This document shows, piece after piece, positions 39,701-49,733 of a stretch of DNA of 64,000 bases (its first letter is position 1; each line of letters opens with the position of its first letter). Under the pieces are notes generated by a model. It was not told the origin of the DNA. It saw only the letters and a program-made list of their open reading frames with translations, and did not search any database. Source of the DNA: Apostichopus japonicus (Eukaryota > Echinodermata > Holothuroidea > Aspidochirotida > Stichopodidae); NCBI RefSeq assembly GCF_037975245.1, contig NC_092573.1:6488001-6552000 (forward strand), given 5' to 3'. The translations under genes and the position numbers were made by a program.

Positions 39701-41847
39701 AAATTAATTTCCGGAAGATCATCTCATAATGTTATTCGAATACTCCAAGTCTTTCAAAAACGATTTAATCTCTCTCTTAATCCAGCCTCCAGTATTTTTG
39801 TTCCTCCACGTGTGCGATAAGTGGAACTTGCTCTTTAATCTCAATGATGATCACTGGAACATCCTTTTTAGAATCCTTTTCATACTTTTTACGAGACCAA
39901 AGTTAAATATTTTCAGTTAAAATTTTCGCACCAACTTCTTGCTACCAATAGGATTCAATATTTCATGAAAAAACTTAATAGCTCTGCCAGAAACCATTGA
40001 GCAACTATTTTGGGACTGCCATGTAACCTCCAGTTTTCTATTAGATATCAAGCAACTTTTTTTGAGAGAGAAAATTGTATTATGATCAATATTCACTTTT
40101 TTCTCTAGTTATAATTTAGCATTTTGATCGCCAAGTGAACTTTTTTATTTTGCATTGTAAATATTTAGTATATTACTGCAAGTTGAATGAGATTATGCCA
40201 AAATTTATTGTCAAGTTTTTTTTAAAAATTGTTATTCGTTCTGAAAATAAAAAATTGACATTAACTCTAAGCCGGACACACGAAAAAGGAATATAAGTTT
40301 AATGTTTAAGTAAAGAACTGTTTTGCTTATCTGCAAAAACTGTTCGAAAATTGATCTGTTATTGTTATTAAATGTTTTGTTGTGTTTAACTGGTTCTTCT
40401 ATGTTCCTACACTATTTCTCTTCATTGACGATTGAATTGGTTCTCTTGAGAGTATAGTACGATTTTTAACATTGGTCAGTATCACATTTTAGAAATATTT
40501 CCTAGGTACAGTAATATTGAGATTGCATAACAATGTCCTATCAATGTTGTTATCAGAACTGTAAGTACAATTATGTACCATATATATACTTGTGAATACA
40601 TGAGATGGTAAGCACAAAGCAAACTTAAAATGTACTATGTCAGGAGAAATATTTCGAAAATATTCAAGTTCAAAAATGTGGTTTTGGGATTTGTCTATCA
40701 AAAACGCATATATGACAAAATACAGAGAAGAGTCTGGGTGATGAAATTTGGAGACTCCTGTCGACTTTCTCAATTATTTGTTCATTAATCTTTCTTTGGA
40801 GAAACAATCAAATCAAATGTATATATGCCGTGCAACCTAAATAGTTGAAACATTCTTCAACATTGTTTCAAAAATTGTACAATATAACACCATTGCACAC
40901 CTTAGAAGCACCCTCCATTTTACTAAACTTTCTCAAAGACAAGGGGATATTCCTCTCCTTAGAGCTCTGAACAACTTAATATTATTACCCCCCACCCCCC
41001 CCTCACCCAGTACAAAAAGGTTGTTGCACCTCTTACCAAAAGCAAAGTTTTTTTGCAGTAAACTTTGTACTAATCACAATGAGAGAGTAAGAGTTTTGTC
41101 ACAAAAGTCCTTCATTGTTCTTAATTTTAAACCATACCTTCACATTTTAACCGCAACTGTTGAGGGTAATGTGATTTACTTTAATTTAATTTAATGAGTA
41201 AAAGTAAGTTGGCCTGACGTTTCGATCCTAGCAGAATCTTCTTCAAATGCTAAATGACAAGTAACAGTAACAGAAGGGACAAAAACATGCACAGAATACA
41301 GACAAGTTAATGAGCATGGTGAACACAAAGAGATAGATGTAAGGGGATTAGTATACAAGGGATGGAGAGAAGAAAGAAAGAAACCAACAGGGGAAGAGGA
41401 GAGGTAGGAGATAAAACAGTGGAGGGACAAAGAGAGGATTAAGGAAAGGAAAGGGAGTGGGGAATTTAATTTAATTTAAAAACAAAAACTGCAAAATCAG
41501 TTGCTGGGTCAATGGGTTGCAACATGTAAAAAGAAAGTTACCAGTTGCTATTATAAGCTACATAGATTGGAGTTCATTTGTTGGAAGACATGTAACAAAG
41601 TCATTAAGTAAATAGGTTGCTTTTCTCACCCGTGGTCCACGTATAAGCCTGATTATTTTTGTCGATATAAAGAAATCATACTTACACTTTCTTCTGTGCA
41701 TCTGTAGTTCCAGCCACAGACTTGAGGCTCACCAGTATAATACTTCATGGACATCAGACAGATGGTGACCGTTAAGGTACCAACGATGACTTCCCACGGA
41801 TGGGAGGTACAGAACCGCCCGTAGGACCAAAAGGCACGTGACAACAT
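21778..41847 (-). CDS. HMGCR: HMG-CoA reductase (complete, 18 coding exons)
   Basis: Reduces HMG-CoA to mevalonate with two NADPH; rate-limiting enzyme of the mevalonate pathway, anchored in the ER membrane. Coding exons: 41847-41686, 39043-38932, 37862-37775, 34780-34590, 34097-33991, 32928-32809, 31078-30918, 30450-30296, 29756-29491, 29179-28985, 28536-28378, 28108-28023, 27467-27290, 25104-24934, 24462-24322, 23466-23308, 22884-22730, 21904-21778. All have GT donors and AG acceptors and the phases join without a break, giving about 910 aa (human 888). Catalytic residues are all present: E557 (TTEGCLVAS), K689 (TDKK), D765 (GQ-DVAQN) and H864 (KSHM), each two below the human number. An acceptor 13 bases 5' of the ATG (exon start 41860) shows that at least one non-coding 5' exon lies further upstream; I could not place it. 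Functional by every visible criterion. Confidence 0.97.
22234..22628. mobile_element. hAT MITE in HMGCR intron 17
   Basis: A 395-bp element begins CAGGGTTGTTCAACC and ends GGTTGGACAACCCTG (15-bp inverted ends, one mismatch). It is flanked by the perfect 8-bp duplication CTTTAGGC (22226-22233 and 22629-22636). The CAGGG..TTCAACC ends are typical of the Charlie-like hAT group. No transposase remains. Confidence 0.92.
23992..24076 (-). pseudogene. Decoy fragment of HMGCR exon 15 (copy 1)
   Basis: On the minus strand it encodes [17 protein letters not shown] and onward to the GQ end in the exon's own frame, followed by an intact GTGAGT donor. The first half of exon 15 and its acceptor are missing. 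Met-to-Ile and Gly-to-Ala changes hit the highly conserved SAMAGS loop, so inclusion would probably not give an active enzyme. Confidence 0.85.
24157..24241 (-). pseudogene. Decoy fragment of HMGCR exon 15 (copy 2)
   Basis: Same structure and the same substitutions as copy 1, one 165-bp period closer to the real exon. The donor GTGAGT is intact. Reading through the true donor toward this copy meets a TAA seven codons later, so a simple exon extension would truncate the protein. Confidence 0.85.
26722..26811. repeat. 45-bp duplication with CCAAT and GC-rich box
   Basis: Two adjacent 45-bp units (26722-26766 and 26767-26811) differ at a single base. Each holds GAGTCATAGCCAAT and GGAGG(T/C)GGGGCTT, that is a CCAAT box and a GC-box-like motif. 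It lies in HMGCR intron 13. An internal promoter is possible, but there is no further support. Confidence 0.7.
27558..27600 (-). repeat. Single arm of the Penelope/hammerhead-like palindrome
   Basis: On the minus strand it reads CTCTGAAGAGGATC, then CTAGGATCCAGGCC. The CTGAAGA core and stem-II hairpin are retained, but the GAAACGT segment is deleted. It is related to 6317-6443 and 41207-41245, and lies between HMGCR exons 12 and 13. Confidence 0.4.
27838..28053. repeat. Partial duplication of HMGCR exon 12 end
   Basis: Two imperfect copies about 104-108 bp apart share TGTTCCTTGTTATAA, AATTTGTGCCGATAACATTA and GTTGATA. The distal copy carries 25 bases of exon 12 (27914-27938) next to a 5-base deletion that removes the donor. 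The functional exon 12 end and GTAAGT donor are in the other copy (28017-28053). Confidence 0.85.
29491..29756 (-). other. HMGCR: HMGCR linker exon (exon 9)
   Basis: This exon encodes the hydrophilic linker between the membrane and catalytic domains. It is rich in Glu, Ser and Pro with a Ser/Asp/Glu cluster ([17 protein letters not shown]), PEST-like. It ends with [19 protein letters not shown], which corresponds to the human PREPRPNEECLQIL segment. The sequence is poorly conserved, as expected for the linker. Confidence 0.9.
33030..33960. repeat. 51-53-bp minisatellite in HMGCR intron 5
   Basis: About 17 copies of a unit containing GAAACATTAGTAGCTGTG, CATAGTCTATAATTA and CTATGATAATA fill nearly the whole 1.06-kb intron between exons 5 and 6. 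Period is 53 bp where the unit reads TGTGTACATAG and 51 bp where it reads TGTGCACAG. The open reading frames here are repeat products. Confidence 0.95.
34945..35055. repeat. AAT/AAATAATC microsatellite
   Basis: A run of AATAAT and AAAATAATCATAAT units with no other content, in HMGCR intron 3 just above exon 4. Confidence 0.9.
35195..35440 (-). mobile_element. tRNA-derived SINE (minus orientation)
   Basis: On the minus strand the head reads GAGAGCGTTGCGGTTAAGTG with a following GGTC (A-box-like), and TGCGAGCCCTGGC stands in the B-box position. The body contains CCTTGGTTGGGCAAGGCCCT, a block common in invertebrate SINEs. It ends in a C-rich run near 35221. It lies in HMGCR intron 3. Confidence 0.5.
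36168..36767. mobile_element. TTAA-flanked MITE (piggyBac/Kolobok type)
   Basis: A 600-bp element with perfect 13-bp inverted ends AGCAGCATTTTGC / GCAAAATGCTGCT, flanked on both sides by TTAA (36164-36167 and 36768-36771). TTAA duplications are used by piggyBac and Kolobok transposases. The middle contains the hairpin motif (36461-36481, one arm decayed). No transposase coding remains. It lies in HMGCR intron 3; its right half reappears at 13300-13612. Confidence 0.82.
39440..40110 (+). mobile_element. L1/Tx1-like LINE remnant
   Basis: Broken plus-strand frames encode [18 protein letters not shown] and DKFNLTR, then [14 protein letters not shown], and finally [10 protein letters not shown]. 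These match, in order, the C-terminal portion of L1-clade ORF2, where an ETIEHLFWxC block is characteristic. Frameshifts and stops show it is dead. It lies between HMGCR exon 1 and the UGT-proximal side of exon 2. Confidence 0.65.
40815..40995. repeat. Dispersed repeat shared with 10880-11060
   Basis: Colinear similarity to 10880-11060 over about 170 bases, ending at a C-rich run. Boundaries are uncertain. It lies in HMGCR intron 1. Confidence 0.5.
41207..41245 (-). repeat. Penelope/hammerhead-like motif, best-preserved 3' half
   Basis: On the minus strand it reads TTGAAGA, then GATTCTGCTAGGATC, then GAAACGTCAGGCC. The GAA of strand 12-14, the stem-II-like hairpin and GTC are present; the first core base is T instead of C. 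Stem III would be absent, as in the hammerhead variants reported in Penelope-like elements. Probably inactive as it stands. Confidence 0.4.
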
Positions 41848-41860
41848 CTCTGAATGTATT

Positions 41861-43799
41861 CTACAAAACGATGAAGAAAGAAATATGATATGTTTTCTAA
41901 AAGTAAAAGATGTATTTATGTAAAAGTCTGGATCTTGGACTACCTCGCTGGAATAAAGAGTAAAACCCATTTGGGAGGAACGTGAGCGGTGTTTCGGTTG
42001 GAGGAACGACGATATCGATGCGATAAACCACACCGATCTATCAGAGACTTTTCACAAAGTCTGTCTACGTGGACTTTAGGACATTATCTAATATTGCATC
42101 AAACAGACGGAACATCAAAAGAAAGGGAAGTATTCAAGAAAGCAACTTTTTACCACAGTATTGAAAATGTGGCTACATATTGACTTTCATAAACATGTTT
42201 AAAAGCTTATGATTTACCAGGACAAAAATTCAAAGTGACTTGTGTTATATACAAAGTGTATTAACTTTTGGAATTACCAACTGTTTAAAAGAACGTCAGA
42301 TAACCAACATGTCTAAACAATTTGGACTTTTCACCAACTTGTTTAAAGTGTGGACAAACACCAATGTACAAAGCTTTGTTCAAAATATGATTCCAATTGA
42401 CCAAACCAATGAACCACAATCCCTCCTCCTCAGAAATTTTATCGAGGATAGCTCTTAAAAGTGGTGGAGAAAATTACTGATTCCATTCCATTCTAACAAA
42501 TTTATCACCAAAACATCTAGTTTAGGTACACAAATTGCTTTAGTGAGTATAACATTCCTAAAACATGGCTGTTTGCTAGACAAAACAAAAGTTGGGTTTT
42601 CTTCACTTTCTTGATCCACAAAATTCCTAAAATTGCTTCTCTAATTAAAACTCAGCCTTTGATTTTAGGATATATAGAAATAATACAACAATTAATAAAT
42701 ATCCCATCGGTTTGCAATGATATTACAGATAGCATAATTTTTAAACGATGAAACTTTTGTTCAAGTTCCGTTTTCACTGCAATGTTTCCAAAAAAATTGC
42801 TCCTGACTTGACAGTTTGAAAATTTTAAGAAAAGAAGTTTTTCTCTTAACACACAAAAAATAATTACAACCCCCCCAAAAAAATCTCACCTGGGTAAGTC
42901 AACACCAAAGGTGGATATTTGACTGGTAAGCTGGGGTTTCATTCCTTTCAAATGAAATTCCTTGATATGAGCCCTGCCATTACTAGACTCAGCAATGAGA
43001 ACTTGCTCAATCTTTTCAAAACCCATTTTTTTGGTTTGGAGAGAGGATCCTTACACTCCGAGGTGCAGTGGCAGACTGAGGTATCAACCGCCGGTGGCTA
43101 AGCCAGGCTGATTGCGAAGGTACCAGTATGTACAAATTACCAAGGAGGTCATTATCCCACCAGTCTCATTTTCAGGTTAATTTTCTACCATCTCAATTTG
43201 AAGGACAGAGGATGGATGTCTCATCTTCAAAGTTGGCTGAAGAGTCAAATAATGGTCACTAATTGTGACAGAATTTTTTTTTTTTTTTGTCTTTGACCAC
43301 CCACCCAAATTGAAGTTTTCCTCACTGACGCATATTCTTTGTAGAAATTGGAACAAGCTTTCTTGGCAATGACTTGTAGAGTCAAACAGCCAGTGGATAT
43401 TACTTTTGATCATTTAACAAATGCTATTTTATTATGTTCAAGCCTACATTGGGAGCCAAAACTCATGACATTTGAATGTAAGATTCTACCAATTAGAATT
43501 TTTGCTTAACTTTTCTTTCAGGTCATATATATGACTAAGTAACAAAGTATTATTTTATTGTTATTTGCCAACAAACTGGGCTAAGATATTGAAAAACATA
43601 CATTATATCATACATAACCACAGTAAACATCTAACTTGTTTCAATATAAAGTTCCATCTATCTCATAATTCATCAATTTTTTTACAACACTTTTTAAATT
43701 TGCAAATTTGCAAATACAACAGGTTTTCTGTTTCTGATGCAAGAGATAGAATAATGGGTTCCTATGGTGACAGTGAGAGGTCAACAAGAAGAGCAGAGT
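41861..43799. other. Upstream flank or 5' intron of HMGCR
   Basis: Because exon 1 of the coding region is preceded by an acceptor, this is probably intron sequence leading to a non-coding first exon. Several open frames occur (for example 42240-42458, plus) but none resembles a known protein. Confidence 0.45.
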
Positions 43800-44650
43800 T
43801 TCAATTTTATTCAAGACCATATATGTGTATATAGCAGTTTCCTATCACCCTAGTTTCAATGTTATTCAAGACCATATATGTGTATATATAGCAGTTTCCT
43901 ATCACCTTAGTTTCAATGTAATTTCAAGACATAGCAGTTTCCTATCACCTTAGTTTCGATGTTATTCAAGACCATATATGTGTATATATAGCAGTTTCCT
44001 ATCACCTTAGTTTCAATGTTATTTCAAGACCATATGTATATAGCAGTTTCCTATCACCTTAGTTTCGATGTTATTCAAGACCATATATGTGTATATATAG
44101 CAGTTTCCTATCACCTTAGTTTCAATGTTATTTCAAGACCATATGTATATAGCAGTTTCCTATCACCTTAGTTTCGATTTTATTCAAGACCATATGTATA
44201 TATATAGCAGTTTCCTATCACCTTAGTTTCCATGTTATTCAAGACTGTATGTATATAGCAGTTTCCTATCACCTTAGTTTCGATTTTATTCAAGACCATA
44301 TGTATATATATAGCAGTTTGCTATCACCTTAGTTTCCATGTTATTCAATACAGTATGTATATATAGCACTTTCCTATTACCTTAGTTTCCATGTTATTCA
44401 ATACCATATACAGCAGTTTCCTATCACCATAGTTTTGATGTTATTCAAGACCATATAGCAGTTTCCTATCACCTTAGTTTCAATGTAATTTCAAGACCAT
44501 TGTATATAGCAGTTTCCTTTCACCTTAGTTTCAATGTAATTTCAAGACCATATGTATATATAGCAGTTTCCTATCACCTTAGTTTCAATGTAATTCAAAT
44601 CTATACATCTATATAGCAGTTTCCTATCACCTTAGTTTCAATGTTATTTC
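43800..44650. repeat. About 50-63-bp minisatellite
   Basis: Roughly 15 copies of a variable unit: TAGCAGTTTCCTATCACC, TTAGTTTCAATGTTATT, CAAGACCATATATGTG, TATATA. Length variation comes mainly from the TATA stretch. It lies upstream of HMGCR coding exon 1. Confidence 0.93.
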
Positions 44651-45134
44651 ATGGAGGAGAGTTATCCATCAGATGTTGTAATTTGTTATGCAGCATTCAT
44701 AAGAAGTTTCAAGGGAATATCCAGGGAAGCAAAAGATCAAGCACCTCCTCAATGTCACCACTGAAGCTAAGAAATACATGAAAGATTTTTTTTTCACAAA
44801 AGTAGCAATTCAATGTGAAGAGATATTTCACAACAATCAAAAATGATTTGAGATGTCTGTTGTAAAGTTTCGTAGACCTTCTAGCAGATCTTGTAAAATT
44901 TGTGTCTCCATCAAGTCCCTTTTGCAATAATTCAGTCCCAAGACCAAAAACTATGTTTGTGTCACTTACTGTAGCAGCTCAAGAAGCTGCAGAAATGGAA
45001 GTCAATGTTGATGTTGTTCCTTAGTTGTGGAAGAAATACTGCAGTTTTCAACAATACATTCCCAATGGTATGGCTCCTTCTGATATTCGGTTTATTGATA
45101 ATGCTCCGTTAGGGACTAAACTACAGTACAGTCA

Positions 45135-45615
45135 GTAGTGCGAAGTTCGGCATACTGCGAAGTTTGGACACCCTAAGAAATACACGATTTCACCATGAAA
45201 ATCTACAGGAAGAGCCAAATTTCACCAAAAAGTATGAAGCTACAGTTATTTTCTCTCCAAAATGACCCGTGTGCAAGAAAGTACATATTTGTCAATAAAA
45301 TGACGGAGATCTATGAAGTCTGTTATAATTACTGAAAGAGCAACTGCGCCACCAATTTTATCACTAGCGCCACACTGTAGGTTGGGTGTCCGAACTTCGC
45401 AATACTCTAGCAAAGAATTACCAGTTCCACAATCACGAAGAATCTTCTTGGAATACAACGTAAAAACAGTTTGCAGGAAAGAAAGTTTGGCCGTGTATCG
45501 TACTAAAACAAATTTCTCCCACCATATCAAGTATATTTTCATGTGATTTATACCAGAAGATTTAGTTTTGGGGTGTTTTAGGGCTTAGGTGTCCGAACTT
45601 CGAAGTGACCATGCT
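45135..45615. mobile_element. MITE-like inverted-repeat element
   Basis: The left end has TGCGAAGTTCGG and GCGAAGTTTGGACACC. The right end has GGTGTCCGAACTTCGAAG, its reverse complement with few changes. A third copy, GGTGTCCGAACTTCGC, lies inside at about 45388. Exact ends and target duplication are not clear. No coding sequence. Confidence 0.45.
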
Positions 45616-46244
45616 ACAACTTCAGTTTGTTGATGTTTGATGTCAGTAGTTATATACCTCAGTTGTCACAGAAATACAGGGCATGACATCTAGCAAGAAA
45701 ATTGATCGTTTACAAGTTATAATTTCAGGTACAATTTTGTAGATTTAACTACTGTAGGACCACAAACTTGAGTAAAGAAACTGTCAATTACTGGAAGCCC
45801 ACAGCAGATTTTTTTTATTATTAACAAAAACATTATGCTAAGTTTTTAAATCGCAAATTAACCTAAAACATTCTTAGAAACATTGCAAAACAAGGTTCTA
45901 AAACATTCCAGACTTACAGAGAAGATAAAAAAATGCTTTTTTTAAATACAAGACTGCAGCATAGACCATGCAGATCTCTCAAGTGATTTCTTTCCTTGTC
46001 ACAAGTTCTGAGTTATCATGGGATTGTCAAGTAGTACCAGCAGAAGGGTGCAGAGAGAACCTTGTGTCACTATGCATGTATTAATCATGCTTTTACTGCA
46101 TGACCAAAATGATTCCCAAAACGTTGATAGACTGGTACAGTTAAGGAAGAAAGCCAGATCATGAAAGAAGCATGTCATTCAGACAACAAAAAATACAAGT
46201 AACTGAACAACGGAAAACTGGCTGGGAAATTTTTACCAATCAAA

Positions 46245-46335
46245 GAGAAAATTTTGCTGGAATGGGAATCCAACCAGTGACTTCAGGGTCACAAGCTCTG
46301 CAGCTCTATCAACTGAGCTACCCAGCCCTTTAGAT
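46245..46335 (-). mobile_element. tRNA-like SINE head
   Basis: On the minus strand GGGTAGCTCAGTTGATAGAG (A box) and GGTTGGATTCCC (B box) are spaced as in a tRNA. A 7-base loop CTTGTGA sits where an anticodon loop would be, but the anticodon and T stems have several mismatches. It is a tRNA-derived SINE or pseudo-tRNA, not a convincing gene. Confidence 0.55.
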
Positions 46336-46499
46336 GCTGATGATGCTGACGCTTTGGCCATTTCTTTGCTTGAGGTGCCACTCAGAAGCCACGGTCCCAT
46401 GAAAATCCAGTAACCAGGAATCAATTTCCCAGGTTTACCTGATACAATTCTCAAAGCGATGGAGGGAAGGGATTTCAAGAGAAATTTTGGCTTTTGTAT

Positions 46500-46610
46500 A
46501 AGCAATGAACAGCGGAAACAGGCTTGGAAATTATAAACGATGGAAAAGTTGTAAGAGCTCAGGGCCTGTTATCCTAAGGTTACTGGTTCCAATCCCATTC
46601 TAGCCAAAGA
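46500..46610 (+). mobile_element. Second tRNA-like SINE fragment, opposite strand
   Basis: The plus strand has GTAAGAGCTCAGGGCCTG and ACTGGTTCCAATCCC, a degraded anticodon half plus B box. Both this and the preceding fragment are followed or preceded by GAACA(A/G)CGGAAA and a GGCT(G/T)GGAAAT segment, so they are two copies of one family facing each other. Confidence 0.45.
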
Positions 46611-47405
46611 AAAACCTTTCTCCCCCTCCCCCAAAAACAAAATTAACATCTATGTAAATTTGTGTTGTTAAAAAAGTCAAATGTTGTTCCTTGAAGCGGC
46701 CAACTAAGAAACTTACCTCACCATAGAAATCTTCTTAACAGATTTTCAAAATGCTCGGTGAAGGGTAACCGCGTTCACAATTTGTATGCATGGCTGTGCC
46801 TTATACCAACACTGAAGAACGGTCTCAATGACCCTCCCTGTAGTAAAATTTACTGGTGACTCAACCACATTATTGACAAAACTAGTCAATGTGGATTGCA
46901 TGCAAACAATATATCAAAGTTTGGTTGTTGGAAATTCAAACAATAAAGTAACATGAGCTCAATGTGTGAAAATTGTCCTGCAAGCTTATCTTTAAAAGCA
47001 TGGTCTACCCTTTGTCTTTTTTTCCATTTTCAAGGTTTTACAAAATTACTTGTGAACTGATCCTAACTGTGTGAGCATTTCAAGGTTACTAACAAACTCC
47101 TTTATATATATATATAGAAACATGTATCAACACAGGAAAATATTCCAATTCCAATTCATACATGTACAGTATGCAATGATCTAACTAGTACTGCAGGTAT
47201 ACAACGATTTGAACAGTGTGATGAACTGATGATTATATCACATTCTCATGTTTAAGAGTTATTTCATTGTGAAAGTCTTAGTAGTGAATATATCATCTTG
47301 TTGGTCAATCAAAACTATCCTTGGGGTTCAAGGACCTTCTACAAATAAATATATTTTTTAAATCCAAGCAATTCCAGAATTTCTAAAAAATTGATCTTCT
47401 TGGAA

Positions 47406-47760
47406 AACCAACTTTGCTACAACCTTTAATTGAAAGTCCATTTGAAAGCTCTGCTAATAGATCTCTGTTGTTCTCAAGTGACCTTTGACCTCCAACCAAC
47501 TTTGCTACAACCTTTACTTAAAAGTCCATTTGAAAGCTCTGCTAATAGATCTCTGTTATCCTCAAGTGACCTTTGACCTCCAAGCAACTTTGCTATGTAA
47601 CCTTTACTTAAAAGTCCATTTGAAAGCTCTGCTAATAGATCTCTGTTATCCTCAAGTGACCTTTGACCTCCAAGCAACTTTGCTATGTAACCTTTACTTA
47701 AAAGTCCATTTGAAAGCTCTGCTAATAGCTGTTATCCTTAAGTGACCTTTGACCTCCAAT
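47406..47760. repeat. 86-90-bp tandem repeat upstream of HMGCR
   Basis: Four copies of a unit running CAACTTTGCTA..AACCTTTA, AAAGTCCATTTGAAAGC, TCTGCTAATAGATCTCTG, AAGTGACCTTTGACCTCC. Spacings between equivalent bases are 88, 90 and 86. Each unit ends in a perfect DR1 (see next entry). Confidence 0.95.
47479..47755 (-). promoter_or_regulatory. Four perfect DR1 nuclear-receptor sites
   Basis: TGACCTTTGACCT occurs at 47479-47491, 47567-47579, 47657-47669 and 47743-47755. On the minus strand each is AGGTCA-A-AGGTCA, the exact DR1 bound by HNF4 homodimers and RXR heterodimers. They lie about 5.6 kb upstream of the HMGCR start codon. The sequence match is certain; a regulatory role is inference. 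Confidence 0.5.
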
Positions 47761-48740
47761 CCAGAAGGCCACTGCGTATCAAGTACTCTTCCAGTATGGA
47801 TACTGTACGAGCATTGCATCGAGCAATTCTGAGACTTGTCATAGCTGCAGGTATTGTTTCCTTGTTTACTAATTATTCATATACCGTGTCGCCGACAGTT
47901 CAAAGTATGAGAGTAACTAAAGCTGGGCGTACAATTCAAAGTCAGTTAGCTTTTCAAGAGATGAACACTGTGGACCTCAAAGGACCTTTCAGTTCCAAGA
48001 TGAACAACTGAGAGTTAGGCTGATAACAGAACAGCTAGATTTACAGACCACACATATAAATTCAATATAGAGTTTTACCCTCACTTGTTATAGAACTTAC
48101 AGTACTTTGCATGCAAGGTAATTTTGACCAGTGCTGTTGACCTGAAATGACATGTTGACCTCATCTACACCAAGACAAAGGCAACAAGAACTTAATAATG
48201 GGCAACTACTATACAGAGTACCCAGCTCTGAGGGATATGACATTAACATGCTGAGTGCCAATAACTTGCAGATTAAACAGTGACCAGGGCGGTAGCCATG
48301 GGGTGGGTATGTGGGTGACGGGAGGGGACCCTGAGCTCTGTTTTAAGATAACTTTGCGAAATTTACAAAGGCAACATGTGAGATACAAACAGATCTATGT
48401 ACATCCATCACATGGTATATTATTGTTCATTCCATTTTATTAGTAAGAAGACAAAAGGCAGCCCTGAATGGCCACGACAGTGACGACCCAAATGCTAAGA
48501 TTTGTATTGAAAGTAACTTTTGGAGAAAACATTGAACAATGACCCATGTAAATAGTCTGCACATAGTAATACATGTCTTTAGGACATTAAACAGGATTTC
48601 AACCAAATGGGACAACAATGCAAGATTATTCTCAATCACAATATCACAAAATGTGCAATAAGATTTTGTGTGAAATTGAACGAGCATTACTGTACCATAG
48701 AGCACTGTTGTTAGAACTTGGGATAGTAGGATATATATAC

Positions 48741-49725
48741 TAGTGTTTACACGGGTGCAAATATCGGGAACCGGTAACCCGAGAGCCGTTACCCGTTCGG
48801 TATCCGGGTACCAGGAAAAAAATTGTTTACCCTCGTGTATCGCGGTTTACAAGAAACTACATATTTGATGCTATCATAAATGAATGATATTCTCTACTGA
48901 CAATGTTTGCATGTTCAAATACGTAGGTGTAAGATAAGGTATAAAACCTTCCTCAATAATTTCTATTGCTTTTGTTTCTTTCATTAACTTGTTAATAACT
49001 TCAAATAATAAACACGACTACTAACATAGCACTGCCTTAGCTGCTTATGTTTGCTCTCCACCTCTATTGGATTAGACCAAATATCAAATAATTTAGCTCT
49101 TAAACAGTTTTTACTACTAGACTATCTATTATGCAGGCCCAGGGTTCGGCATTTGCCGCGAGATTGCGCGATTCGCGCAATTTGATCGCATTTGGAATAA
49201 CGTTTAGTAAAAAGCAATTGCGATTATTATTTTTTAGTTATCCCGTCTATACTCCATTAGTGACATCTCGTAAAATTCCTTGTTAGTCTTTCCTTCTATG
49301 AAATAATTGAATGAATAAATAACAATGGGGAAAATCTAGCCTAACCATCTGTTTATTTGCTGAAATTGTGACACAGTTATAAGATATCCATGGAATACTT
49401 TCATTATTGCTGTTATCTTCAACAACATGGTTGCCTAACACCATACTAAGTCAATGGGGTAATCTACCTATTAAACCAACTGTTAATTAGCTGAAATTGT
49501 GACGCATTAATAAGATATCCATGGAATACTTTCGTTATTGCTGTTATCTTCGACCACATACTGTAGTAGCCTAACACCACACTAAGTCAATGGGAAAAAT
49601 CTTGCCTAACCATCGGTTTGCCAAAAAAAAACGAAAAAAAAGCACTTTGCGTAGGATTCGGGTAATAAGTTAGGAACCGGTAGTATCGTGTCGGGCGGGT
49701 ACCCGGATACCCCATGCAAGCACTT
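48741..49725. mobile_element. hAT-like element with perfect 8-bp target duplication
   Basis: A 985-bp element with ends TAGTGTTTACACGGG and CCCATGCAAGCACTT (imperfect inverted repeat) and an internal CGGGTA-rich subterminal zone on both sides. It is flanked by ATATATAC on both sides (48733-48740 and 49726-49733). The interior has two copies of an about 180-bp segment around AAGATATCCATGGAATACTTTC. No transposase is seen. Confidence 0.8.
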
Positions 49726-49733
49726 ATATATAC

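Larger units (their letters stand above)
30296..41847 (-). other. HMGCR: HMGCR membrane domain block (exons 1-8)
   Basis: Exons 1-8 (residues about 1-365) encode the multi-pass ER membrane region, starting [12 protein letters not shown] and [10 protein letters not shown]. The sterol-sensing domain spans exons 2-5 ([11 protein letters not shown]-type and [13 protein letters not shown] segments). The INSIG-binding tetrapeptide YIYF of mammals is YVYL here (residues 74-77). Both lysines ubiquitinated in mammals are retained: K88 (SKYILG) and K257 (QRVKVIM). Introns in this block are the longest of the gene and hold a minisatellite, a SINE, a TTAA element and a LINE remnant. Confidence 0.93.

Noticed and set aside
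41207-41245. Active hammerhead ribozyme
   Set aside because: The first core base is T rather than C and stem I pairing is poor; kept only as a degenerate motif.
43800-44650. Regular repeats that might suggest a CRISPR array
   Set aside because: There are no unique spacers; units are contiguous and the genome is eukaryotic.
46245-46335. Functional tRNA gene
   Set aside because: A and B boxes are good, but the anticodon and T stems carry mismatches and a related degraded copy lies nearby, as expected of a SINE.
47474-47745. Open frames spanning the 88-bp repeats
   Set aside because: Periodic peptides that arise because the repeat unit lacks stops in that frame; no gene signals.
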